Assembly: GCA_032821775.1 (NCBI GenBank)
Contig: JAVLRN010000003.1
Coordinates: forward strand, 2,542,001 to 2,606,000
Length of the DNA: 64,000 bases
Reading direction: 5' to 3'
DNA from: Sanguinoderma infundibulare
Taxonomy: Eukaryota; Basidiomycota; Agaricomycetes; Polyporales; Polyporaceae
Part shown: positions 47,072-58,731 of the stretch, piece by piece
Layout: every line of letters begins with the position of its first letter
How positions within the stretch are numbered: position 1 is the first letter of the stretch
Program-made: the position numbers and the translations under genes
The notes under the pieces: generated by a model
What the model saw: the letters and a program-made list of their open reading frames with translations, nothing else
Database searches by the model: none
What the model was told of the DNA's origin: nothing

Positions 47072-48184
47072 CTCAAGCTTGTCTCAGGCTCCAGCAACAA
47101 CGGAGGCAAAGGGTAAGGGAGGGGAGGACGGCGACGTACCCAATGCGTTCAGAATTATGGAATGTCTATATCGGCTCCGGCCACTCAGGACGACCCGCTT
47201 GGGCAGTCTCATGCAAGTTATAGGCACCCGTCGCCAAACATGAGATGCCAAACCCCGATCACAAGTTAAGCCGCGGGGAATATGCGGCTGTCGACGTGAG
47301 CACGATGGAACCTTGATTCTCTCTAGCGAGGATTCTTAGATCTGTAGAGATCATTGGATGAGTGATGCATTTTGGATACATGATTTAGTGTCAAGTTCTG
47401 CGTAAGACGCACTTACGAATAGAATCCTGCTAAGTAGTCAGCGATGGTTTCCCAAGATGAAACAATTTGTTTCCCTCCCTGGCCGCACCTATGTAATCCC
47501 AGCATCGGCCCCATTCTACCGATGGGCCGTGCTCATCGCTGCTGGATGCCTCGAGGGTCTGGATAATTAAGTGCACTTCGACTCTGAGGCGCAGGAAGAC
47601 GTCTTCATGACATGTGACCGCGCGCATGACGGCTGCGTGCCGTGATTCTGCATCGTACCTATCTCGAGAGCAAAGAATAAGTGGCAGTTTTCTCTACAGA
47701 ACGCCAGCATACGTCTACGCAACAGGCAGCGTGTGTAGAGGATGTGCGAGTACCACGGAGTCGGAATCCAATTGAATTGTGGGCCGTTTTCAGCGGTCAA
47801 TCGTCCGAGTCGAGGATGAGCCGAACTTGGCTCAGTCCGATCCGGCTTCGTCGGGTACCTATCAATGTCGCAAGATGAACTTGTTCCTCCGCAGGGGATG
47901 GACGTGACCGTCTGCGACAAGATCATAAGTAGGCATGGCTGCATGTTTTCGAAGAAGTGACGGCTCGTTGATGGTTTTGGTTCGAAGCAAAGGCTTAGCT
48001 GCAGTGACTCACGGTCACACAGTCGGGCGCCTATGTCTTGTGCTCTGAGCGCCGTCGAGGGGCAGCCAAACAAGGCAAAACAGCCGCCTGTGGGTGTGGC
48101 GAAGGATGGTGGCTGCTTCCTGCCTCCAGTCTACACCTTCTCGTCCTCGGTTTCGGTCCCTTTCCGTTTTCGTTCTAGCGTCCC
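47072..48184. promoter_or_regulatory. Divergent intergenic region GH105-like / THO2
   Basis: A 1.1-kb gap between two start codons. Frames here are short and show no conserved phrasing. It should contain both promoters; no motif is certain. Confidence 0.3.
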
Positions 48185-51100
48185 ATGGATATCCTAGGGT
48201 CGACACACAAATGCCTGGCCAACTGGCAGAGTGGAGGGAGCACGGAGTGGTGCGTCGCAGATCGCTGCAAATGTCCATTCTCAATTCATTGACATCGTGG
48301 CGAACAGCCGTAATCTCGTCTTCGGCCACCATTCCAACCCACACGATCCCGACTGCAACCTTGCGCTTACCACTGCGTATCACGCGTTGCTGTCCTCCGC
48401 TCTTCTCTCTTGGTCTCCCAAAAAGTCGCTCTCCGTCAACGACATCGTTGCCTTCGTCCGATCTGTGGTCGACCACCTGCCGTCCTCGTCCGCCGGGTTC
48501 GAGAAGAACTCTAATGTCGCGGCGTTCGGAGAAATATTGGTGGATATCGTATGGGCTATCGACTCGGAGCTCGAGGAGATCCTTGGAGACGCGAAGGGCG
48601 CGGCAACGGCCGCTGAACAGGGCGCGTTCTCTGCAGCCACCGTCGCCCAGGCGGTAAAGGCGAAGGGCAACGCAGAATCCGACAAGGAAACCCTGGTGTT
48701 GATGGTGCGGAGACTCCTGGTGCGTGTTTATTGCCGTCGTCTGGACTCGAAGCCTTCTGCCAGCTTTACCCTTGAATCACGACTCGCTAGTTCTTCGCTG
48801 GCTGGCGCGGTTCCGTCTTGTTTCGCTTTATCTTTGGGATTCCATCTTGAAACTATCCTTGGATAGCAACAGTTTCCCTTGTTCGTAATGGGCCCTCATG
48901 GAAATAAGCTGAGACTTGCATACAGCTTCTGCGAGGGATAATCCTGAGCACGTCATTACTTGTTCGCTTAAACATTGCCTTTGTAGGAAGAGCTGAACGT
49001 CAGGTTTTGCGTCTGGACCGTCACACAACTTACCATTCAACCCCGCTCTTCGAAGAGTCTTTTCTTCGCATGAACTAGTGCATTTGCCTTGACCTCATCT
49101 GTTCCCTCTTCCTGCAATCGCGCTGTTGTCTTTCCTACCTTGCATTGTGTGTTTATCCCTCCCATTCTGATTCTGTCCAACTATAGGCTAGTGGCGTCCT
49201 CGACCCCACTATTTGCCGAGAGAGGCTCGACTTGGGCCTCGTCGCCAGCGTCGGATTGGTGGCGGACAAGTTAGCGTTCGAGAGGAAGGAAATCAGGACG
49301 CGGACGGGCTTATTGTGAGTGCATGCTGCAGTTCAGCTCTTGTCATATCTCATCTCGACTCGGATGACAGCTACAAACAGAACAAGTTCAACTTGCTTCG
49401 CGAACAGTCGGAGGGCTACAGCAAGTTGACGACAGAGCTTACAAGCAGCCTTGGCCCCACCCATTCACTGTCGACTGGATACCCCTCCGAGCCGCTCGAG
49501 GTGATCGAGGCTCGCGCGCGGCCCACATGGGAACGTACCCTAGGCCTCATTGGATACTTCGATCTGGATCCCAACCGCGCGCTGGATATCATCCTCGATG
49601 TGTTCTCTGTTCATCTTGCCGCCCACCACAGCTTTTTCATGTCGTTGCTATCGTTCTCACCCTGGGGCCGTCGGATGCGTCACAACATTAAGCAAGAAGA
49701 GATGGCGGTTGAACCTGATCCCAACCAGTACAAGGGCAAGAGCCTCAGTGAGGTTCTCAAGATTGCTGAAGAACATTCTGGCGCGCCGTTCCATGATGGC
49801 GATAACAATACGACTCGAGTTCTGGCGCAGGTTCTAGGCTTCAAGTTCACGTACTATCAGGTTCGTACGTTATAAAGGGCGGCGGGGAGCAGTTACTGAT
49901 TCACATGCAGTCTCTTGATGTGACCGAGACGACGCCACAGAACCTGTATTTGATGGCCGCTATACTCATCCGTGAGGGTTTCTTGTCATTGGAGGACCTG
50001 TACCCACACGTGCGTTTGGTCTGCGGTGCGTTACTACATTTCAACGCTCATATTACGTTTTCTTCAGATCGGTCCTACGGATGACAGCATGAGTGATCTC
50101 CACAAAGCCTACCTCACGACTGTTGAGAACCGCATTGCTGGAGCTAAGGTCAGTCAGCTCGCGATGGCGGCTCCTCTAGAGTCGGGTGGCTCTTCGAGCA
50201 CCAAGGCACGTCCCCCTGCGCCTGCACCTGAACCGAAGGAGGAGGTGGTGGTAGAGAAGGAAGCGCCGAATCAGAAGCTAGGACTTTTGACCGCGTTGCT
50301 TTCTGTGGGTGCTTTGCGTCCCGCAATCTCTATTCTGTCCAAATTCCCTTGGATGGTGGATGCGTACCCCGAACTCGCAGACTTGATGATCCGCGTGTTG
50401 AAGCACTCGATCGTGCCGCTATTCGACACGATGGCACCGCCGAAAGACAAGACTGCGAGTTTCACGAAGCCTCGCGCGCGGTACGGCGCCGCGGGTGTGG
50501 TTCCCGCCCCGGAACGCAGGCCGCAACTAACGTTGGTTGCGCCTACCCCGCCGAGTACCAGCACGATCGAATTCGTGTTCTTCTTCCCTGATTGGGTGCA
50601 GCGCGTTCCTGTATGTTCTACGTTCGATGATCTCGTGGACGTTCTGGAACCTTTGATGCGCTTTGTCGGCCTGCATATATCCCGTGACACGTCTTTCCTC
50701 ACGAGACTTCTCCGCGTCGGCCGACGGCACATAACGACTATCGTGAGTCTGGTCTGTCATTTTCATCTCATTCTGGTAGTATCTCACACATAACCGGCAG
50801 ACCGAGGTAGACCCGGACACCAAGAGACCCATAGCGAACCCGGATCCGACACACCCCGTTATGGTGTTCTGGTTCAAAGTCTTGCGTCTCTATATCCTCC
50901 CCGCGCTCCCCCTCATCCGCGGTAATGCTGTCTGCGCTGTAGACGCGTGGAGCATCGTGCAGCAATTCGAGACCACCCTCCGGTGGCAGCTGTACGGGGA
51001 ATGGAAGACGAGCATGTACAAGTCCCACCCGGAGCTCCGCGTGCGACAGGTGCAAACAGACAGGGAATCCAAGGGCATTCTCCGTCGTCTCTCCCACAAC

Positions 51101-54100
51101 ACCATCGGCACTCTGTCAGGCGCTGTTGCGAAGCTCGCATACTCGAACCCATGCATCTTCTTCACGAACGCAGTCAGCCAGGTCATGGCCTACGACAACT
51201 TGGCTGGTGTCGTGATCCAGGCGCTCAACTACGTGACGCTCATGGGCTTCGACGTGCTCGTGTACATCATCCTGGATGCTCTGGCGAACCCCAACAAAGA
51301 GAGGGTGAAAGGCGATGGTGTCAATACGTCGGATTGGTTGCAGAGTAAGCGTTTCTTGTTTTGTGTTGTCCACCCTTTTGACCTATTGCGTCGCAGGTCT
51401 GGCCTCTTTCACGGGCATGCTGTTCCGCCGCTACAGCGCAGATCTGACGCCCCTGCTCAACTATGTCGTGCACCAGTTGCAGAATGGACAGACGACGGAG
51501 ATTGTGGTATTCCGCGAACTCATTTGGAAGATGGCCGGTATCGAGCCGCTTCCAAGTCTGTCGGATTCTCAGGTCGCCGCCATGGCCGGAGGACCGACTT
51601 TGCGGATCGAGGCTGTGGCTTCAAATACACGCGGTGCACGGCTCGATCCTGGCGATGCCATCCACAAGGGTCCTCAACGACTTGGGAAGGCGCTGCTCGA
51701 TTCCTCGCTCGCTCTTCCGTTGCTTGTCCAGGTTGCTCAACAGCGGCAGTCTTGCGTATTCCAGGCGCCTGACGCATACCTCAAGTCCCTCGCTAGCTTG
51801 TTCGACACAGTACGTTCAGCCACGTCTCTTTCCGCCCAACAAGTTATTGATGTCTTCTCCAGACTCATGGCGTCCTGCTGCAATACTTAGAGCTGCTCGC
51901 CACGCCGGCCGTCATTAGCCCTCAAGAATACGCTACCAAGGTTGTTCCGCCGCTTGCCGAGCTCCACGAGAAGTATGGTATCTGCGCACCGATTTGCATG
52001 CAGATCTATAGACCTATCCTCAACGGGACCCTTCTTGTAAGCCTTCTATTCAGTCGTTCCGTAAGAGCTTGACTAATGCGCCCGTTAGGCTGCTGCGCTT
52101 GCCATGCAGGAGAAGGAGCGTGTGGCCAGCGAGGAGGCGGAGAAGCGGCTGAAGGCGGCCCTTACGGCGAAACGCGAGCCGAACTCCACCGCATCGCGGG
52201 TAGCATCGCCAAATCCTGGCACCGAGAGCGCGCCGAATGGGGATGCGGCTGCAGACCCCAAGCCGGTAGTGTCAGAATCCTCATCCGGTGATGTTGTGAT
52301 GGAGTGTGCTGAAGACAAGAGTGCCACCCCGGCAGAGGTGCGTCGCGTTCTTGTCCGCGTTTCGATCAGGTTGAGTAACACGTCCTGCACAGAACCCCTG
52401 GCTGCCCGAGCTGTACGCTCTGTTCGAGGATGTGAAGAAGATCGCCCCCAGTAGTGCAATGGACGTCATTGGGTGCGTGTGTTTCGTGGGTATTGAAGTG
52501 AAATTGCACCTGACTGTCTTCATAGCCCGGCCTTCTACCTCACTTTCTGGCAACTTTCTACATACGATCTCTCTCCACCGGCTGCCAGGTACGACGAGGA
52601 GGGCGCAACGCTGCGCACTTTGAGTCGGTCGGAGGACCACAAGTACACCGCTGCAGAACGTTCCGTGGACCGTGCCAAGCGTCTGACTGCCGGCAGCCAT
52701 CGCGAAAGGCGGAATAGGATCAACGCTGTTGTGTCCGCGCTTAGCCATGAGTTCAAGGAGCAGACTGCCGCTCGCGCATTCACCATCAAGCGCCTTGCGC
52801 GCGAGAAGCAACACTGGTTTGCGCACAGTGAGTAGATCTGGAGCTCTACCACTGTGGAAGCTCATCGTGCTTTTCAGACCCCAAGGGAAACGCCCTCGTC
52901 TTCTCCATGATCGAATACTGCATCCAACCGAGATGTTTGCTCTCACCGATGGACGCAGACTTCTGTGCCCAGTTCATCAAGGTGATGCACCTGCAGGGGA
53001 CGCCCGGCTTCCACACGTTAATGACCTATGACAAGGTTTGTTGTTTGGCCTGGGTTTTCCCATTCGTTGGTTCTAAGGCAGGCATTGTACTTTAGATACT
53101 GGGAGAACACGTGAAGGTTGTCATCTTCTCTTGCAGCGAATACGAGGCACGCAACTATGGTATATAACTGTCCTACTACTCGCCTTGAAAAATTTATTCA
53201 CAACATCAATACAGGACGTTTCTTGCTTGGTGTCTTAACAGACATCCAGAAGTGGTACCAAGATGAGCAGCTGTTCACGCAAGAGAATCGTACGAAGAGC
53301 GGCGGAACGGTCACCTGGTTGCCGGGTCTTCAGTTCCGTTGGACGTTTAAGCAAGTCATCGCTCAGGAAGACCTGATCAAGTGGAGTGACTTTAGGCAGA
53401 TCGTCCGCAAGTGGCATCGCAAGCTATGCAAGGTATGACTTGACTTCGACTTTTATTGCTAGCTAGCCATACGCTGACCTTTGGCCAGTGCTTGGCGGAA
53501 TCGATCGAGTCCGGCGAATTCATGCACGTGTACAACACCATCATCGTCTTGAAGGAGATTCTCCCTGTGTTCCCGGTCGCTTCCATTTACGAATTCGGCG
53601 GCATGAGCATCAGTAGGGCTGTCGAGAAGTTCTTGGAGAAGGAGGAACGAGGAGATTTGAAGATCCTCGGCCGAGCGTACGTCTTTTCCGTTCTGTCGTG
53701 CTAGCTGACTTCTAAGTAATTGTTGCAGTTATCACGCGAGTTTGAAGAAGCGAGAGGCGATCTGGGCCGCGCCTTCGAAGGTAGGTTGTACCGGACTAGG
53801 GTTCGACGCAAAGCTAACCAAATCGTCCGAAGCCTGCCCCGCCAGGTGTGAGAACTCCAGTTCCTCCTGCTCAACCCGAAAAGCCTCGCAACGGCACTCC
53901 AACTGCACCCGCCGCACAAACGCCCTCTGAGCCGCGTAGACCAGCACCTACTTCTGCCCCATTGGCACCCAAGGCACAACTCGCACCTATCGCAAACACG
54001 GCTTCACCCGCACCTCCGGATCGAACGGGAACTCCCACTTCGACGAAATTGGCTCTTGAAAGGTGTGTCCTGGACAGCGATTAGGCTCTACCTTGAAATT

Positions 54101-56028
54101 TACTGTCTTTGTAGTGTTCCTCGGCCAGAGGTCGTCAAGAGGGTTAGGCCCGAAACGAAGCTTGCGCCAGATGATAAGATGGCGGCCGAATTGAAGCCAG
54201 GTCCTAAGGCAGACGCCATGGACGTTGACCAACCTATACCCCAGTCGGTCTCCCGTGACAATTTGTCTGTGCCCAATGCCCCCAAGGGTGTTTCGCCTCT
54301 CCCGCCTTCTCTCAGCGACCTTGGGCGCTCTCGACCTTCTACGCCCAGTCAACCTGCGGCGGTCCGCAACGCTTCCGCCAAACCAATTCCAAGTTCGCCT
54401 CGGGGTTCCGTCAGCAACCTTGACGCAAAAGGACGTCCGGACTCTCAACCGATGATGCCTCCTCCCTCTGAACCAAGTCAGACGCTTTCTGCGCAGGAAC
54501 TCCGGGAGACCGCGAAGCAGTCCCGGATTGAGAAGGGCGAGATCCAGCCACCAACGGAGCCTCGCTCACAAGCGCCAGTTCCGTCACCGCGCCGCAGGAC
54601 ACCTTCTCCGACGAGCCGGCCAGGAACAAGGAATCCTAGCTCTGAATCAAGAGCAAGTGGCGACCGTCGATCTGCCAGGGGTGACAAGGGCGATGACAAA
54701 CGTTCCGAACGGGATTCTCGTCAAGAAGGACGTGAAGTTGCTCGTCGAGAAGGCCGCAGCGAGCGCAGAGCAGCTCGTGAAGATCGAGAGAAGGATGGGG
54801 AACGCGATAGGGACAGAGGACGAGACAGGCATGGCGAGAGGAGGGACCGCGATCGCGAGCGTGAGCGGGATCGCGACGAGAAGCGTGAGCGCGACAGGGA
54901 ACCACACCGGGAGGGCCACCGGGAGCGTGAGCGTGAGCGCGATCGTGACCGAGACCGCGACCGCCATCGCCGAGATGAGAAGGATCGCGACCGCGAGAAC
55001 CGGAAGGAGCGCGAGTCAGCGCGAGGGTCAGCAGCTGCGCCTTCGACCGTTCTTGTTACCGACGAGCGTGGACTGCCTAATCGGCCCGAGACCGTCGGTC
55101 GCCACCGTGGCGACGAGTCTCTTGGCAAGCGGCGTCGGGGAGGTGACGATGAGGTACGTTACAGTCGCACCCCGCGTTCTATTCGGAATCGCTCATTTAC
55201 TGAACTGAAGGCCGATCGTTCCTCTAAGCGTTCCTCTCGTAAGGATAGTCACCACGAAGATCGAAGTCGCCGTTCCTCGGAGAAGGATGGTCACGAAAGA
55301 GGTGGTCGAGACTCCGACCGACGTAGGAGGGACCGGGACGGAGGAGAACCAGAGGGCAAAGGCCTCTCAATTGACACGAAGGTTAGCCTCTTGCCGTTCA
55401 TTGCTGAAACCGGTGACTTAACATGCGTCTCGTTGGCAGCTGGGCGACAAGCGTATACCGGATGGACCGGCTTCTGCTAAGGCGTTGCCCCCTTCGACTC
55501 CGTCTGCACCTCGTGCAATGACCGGTGGAGACAGTTCACGCAAGGATGGCCGCGATCGAGATTGGAAGCGCGACCAACCTCCACACGCCCCGTCAGGCCC
55601 TTCGGGTGGTGCCAATGGGAGCTCACAGGAGCCAAGCCAGGGCGGCAGTCTCCGCTCACGTATCTCTGCTGCGCCAGGTGACAGGGACTCGTCTCGTGGG
55701 CTACCCCTGCCCGCCTCAGCGTCCTCTGGTGACAGGAAGCAAGATGAGGATCGCGACGGTGGCAGAAAGCGCACAATATCTGGTACGTCGCTTACTTGTT
55801 TCGTCTCTTCGTCGGCCACTGGACCAGCTGCTGATCACCACGCCTTGTGCAGACCGTGAGAGGGACGCTCCCGAGACCACCGGCAGCAACGAGCCCACGG
55901 CCCAAGCTCCGAAGCGCCCCCGCCTCATTCGCGATCGCGATCGCTATGCTACTGCTTCCAGTGGCGGATTGGCGAAAAAGTTGCTTCCAATCGATGCAGA
56001 CAAGGCTCGGGCGGCACGCAAGGATTAA
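48185..56028 (+). CDS. THO2: THO complex subunit 2 (mRNA export)
   Basis: Tho2/THOC2 is the large scaffold of the THO/TREX complex, which couples transcription to mRNA packaging and export and limits R-loops. The ATG at 48185 opens exon 1 (to 48249, MDILGSTHKCLANWQSGGST), then exon 2 at 48308-48719. Exon 3 begins at 49187 after a 467-nt intron. Hallmarks are YKQNKFNLLREQSEGYSKLT, LGLIGYFDLDPNRALDIILD, PAFYLTFWQLSTYDLSPP and KILGEHVKVVIFSCSEYEAR. The C-terminal tail (about 54,650-55,350) is extremely rich in Arg, Asp, Glu, Ser and Lys. More than twenty exons give about 2,000 aa, stop at 56026-56028. It is the largest gene in the window. Confidence 0.92.
48720..49186 (+). other. Long intron of THO2
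   Basis: 467 nt from GTGCGT to CTATAG, where most introns in this window are 40-70 nt. I found no embedded gene and no C/D box snoRNA signature in it. Confidence 0.7.
54700..55050. repeat. Low-complexity Arg/Asp/Glu coding tract in THO2
   Basis: Degenerate 6-9 bp units encode alternating R-E and R-D runs. The composition produces long open frames on both strands that are not separate genes. Confidence 0.7.
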
Positions 56029-56482
56029 TCCCAAGGCTGGACTCTTCCTCTCTGTAGCATACACACATCACGACTGCTATCACGCTTTGTTATTGTACTA
56101 TCACTCCACTCGGTGCTATAATTTTGAGAATTCGGAAAAATCCTGCTATTCATGCAAGCGTGATGTCATTTGAAGGACCGTTGTGCGTCGAAGTCTCAGC
56201 GGGTCACGTTCCAAAAAAAACAGAACAAAAGCTACAGGTATGAACAATGTCACGTAGTGTCCTACAAGTTGAATTGCATTAATACAGCATCAGGTTATTG
56301 CACTGAATGGCGTTGAAACCGATTAGCGGGGATGATGTGGTGTTGAGCCAATGAGAGGGTCGGAGGATGTGGGAGGTATGCTAAGTAGCGTAAAAATACA
56401 CTGTTGAACTGCCTAATACGAGTTGAATCGACAACGATGAGGATATGGTAAGGAAAGGTAGAGATAAGATGCGAAAGGCTCA
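56029..56482. other. Convergent gap THO2 - FOL2
   Basis: 454 bp between the two stop codons with a short A-rich tract near 56,215. No gene recognised. Confidence 0.3.
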
Positions 56483-57640
56483 TTACCGGCCTTTGATTAA
56501 CGTCAGGAACTCCTCACGGGTCTTTTGCTGCGTGCGGAAGCACCCAAGCATGCAGGACGTAACGGTGACTGCGCCGGGCTTTTGCACACCCCGCATGGTC
56601 ATACACATATGCCTGTGCAAAGTTACGGTTTACAGTACGTCGGTCAGAGATCGCACATAGGGCGTGGCCGTTCAAACGACGGAGAGATGAACTCACGTCG
56701 CTTCCATTACGACAGCGACGCCGCGGGGATGGATCGCCTCTTGCACGGCAAGCGCGACCTGCTTGGTCAGGCGTTCCTGCACCTGCAACCGGCGACTGAA
56801 CGTCTCGGCAATTCGAGCGAGTTTGGAAAGTCCGAGCACCAATTTGTTCGGGATGTAGGCAATCGCAATCTAAACATAGTTAGAAGGCTTCTGCGAATGC
56901 GGGGCCGGAGACCTGGAGACGAACCTTGCCCGTGAAGGGCACGAGGTGGTGTTCGCACAGGCTGGAAATCTCGATGTCGCGGACCAGCACCATTTCTTCA
57001 TGGTCCTCTTCGAAGACGGCATCGTTTATGATATCTACCCGACGCATATAAGCGTCGAGTCTCAGGGCAGCAACAGTGGTGGGGAGACATGATAGACGTA
57101 CCAGCCAAACGTTCCTCGTAACCCCTCGTCATCCAAAGGAGGGCCTTGGCATAGCGATCGGGAGTTTTGAGCAGCCCTTCCCTGTCAGGATCCTCCCCGA
57201 TGCATTCCAGTATTGTGCGCACTGCGGCCGAGAGCTTCTTCTCGCGTTCCGCGCGCTCCTCTGGTGCATCGTTCATGCGCAGGTGGGTGGATTTTGCTTC
57301 GTGCGCCGTCAGGTCGTTCCGAATAACCGCATAGCGGTAAGATGCCGTGGAACTCACCGGGCCAACCAAGACCATTTGCATCCGGCAAAGTGTTTCCCAC
57401 CTTCGTCACAGCTTTGGAAATGTACAGCGGAGTCGATATGCCAGAAGGGGGCCGGAAGCCATACCCCTCGTGTTTGTGCGCCATACCTGCATGCCGTTGG
57501 GAAGACGATCCTTCTCCCTGCCCATCGTGGCCGTAATCCTCCGGCTCCTCGGCTATTGGATGATGCGAGTCCTGCTGGAGCTTGATTTTTTGAAGGCTTT
57601 CAGAGAGTTGGTCTTGACCCGCAGGGTCACTGAGGGACAT
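56483..57640 (-). CDS. FOL2: GTP cyclohydrolase I
   Basis: This enzyme converts GTP to 7,8-dihydroneopterin triphosphate, the first step of folate and pterin synthesis. Five exons (57640-57358, 57296-57102, 57034-56925, 56869-56697, 56612-56483) give 296 aa. The zinc site is complete: C186 and H189 in CEHH, and C257 in HMCM. The catalytic and substrate motifs include [36 protein letters not shown] and [11 protein letters not shown]. The end is [13 protein letters not shown]. The N-terminus before residue 100 is a Ser/Gln-rich extension. The start MSLSDPAG at 57640 was chosen because a longer frame upstream begins without an ATG. Confidence 0.95.
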
Positions 57641-58731
57641 GGCGACGAATGGAGACAAACAGTTGGAGGATGGGGGAAGAGATGACGGTAGGCCGGGTGC
57701 GGAAACCGCTCCGCCGCCAATAAGCGCCACGAGACGCCCAACTTTGCCTTAGCAAGTTGGCCCGGTCCCTCGTCTCCAAACATCCTCGACCAGCTCCATT
57801 TCGTCCGGGTCACCGGCCAACTCAGTCTATGCCCGGAGAACTTAAAGCCATTTATCACCACGAGAAGCTAGAACAGCCAATTCATCTCTAGAATCCAGGC
57901 ACGTCCACCAATGCATGGAGATGCGCGTGTAACCGTCGTGGCAGGATGCTGCCCACATACGATGCGGACTTGCCGAGGTACGACGCTATTCTTTCACCCG
58001 TTTGCATGTCACTTCCTCGGTTCTGTTTTTCCCCAGGCCTTGGGGGGCTGCATTCTGAGCTGCCCTGAGATCCGCTCATTGCAATACCTCGCACATGGAT
58101 GCATACATTCGGACCTACAAACCGGCGGAGAAATGTTTCCAGATCATTGCCATAGTAACACTTAAGCACACGCTCCTCGACACGCCGAGGACGAGGCCGT
58201 CCAGTGGAAGCGCGGCGTGATGGGGCGACGCTCGGATTCTCATGCTGATACACTCGCAAAGGCCCGCAGCCATCGGATGTGGCCATCCTAGTTCTAGGCC
58301 CCAAATAGGGAAAGCACAAAGGCTGAGCGGCAGGGTGCGCATCAGGTTCGCCAAGTGAGGAGATTTGAAAGGTGCTGGTGTTCCGCCCGAAACATTTCTC
58401 AGTCCCGAAATTCATCCTCCCGTTTCCGGTAGGCTTGGAGGTAGGCAGTGGGCAGAGCCCTGCAGAGCCTCATCGTGCACTTTGCCTATCAGCCTCTTCC
58501 AAAGAGGTCTGACGCCTTACCAAACAGTCACACTGCCTAAACGTCACAAATTGGTCCGGCCGCTTGCTTTCGGTACGTCCTTCCCATAAAATGCCTCCGC
58601 TCGCAAGCAAATGAGAGCGCTGACGATCCCATCTCACACCCGGCAGACAATAACGCTCCTGACGTGAACGGGAAGGGCTCCATCCCGGGGCGTTCTGAAG
58701 CCTCTTTTTATAAAGCCCGATCTCTCTCGAC
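57641..58731. promoter_or_regulatory. Divergent intergenic region FOL2 / ABC transporter
   Basis: 1.09 kb between outward-facing starts. A TATAAA at 58709-58714 lies only about 20 bp before the first ATG of the transporter gene. No gene recognised elsewhere in the interval. Confidence 0.35.

Noticed and set aside
47567..48073. Minus-strand frame of about 168 codons between the GH105-like gene and THO2
   Set aside because: No ATG start near its 5' end, no domain phrasing and low-quality composition; most likely chance.
48720..49186. Separate gene between the first THO2 exons
   Set aside because: No conserved phrasing, and conserved THO2 text joins directly across the interval with GT-AG sites.
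54528..55208. Additional plus and minus strand frames over the THO2 tail
   Set aside because: Repetitive Arg/Asp/Glu codons leave all frames open by chance; only one frame continues the THO2 exons.
3992..57640. A DNA-repair or folate gene cluster (SLX4, POL32, MRC1; MET7, FOL2)
   Set aside because: The genes are scattered among unrelated housekeeping genes in mixed orientations, so co-location is probably coincidence.
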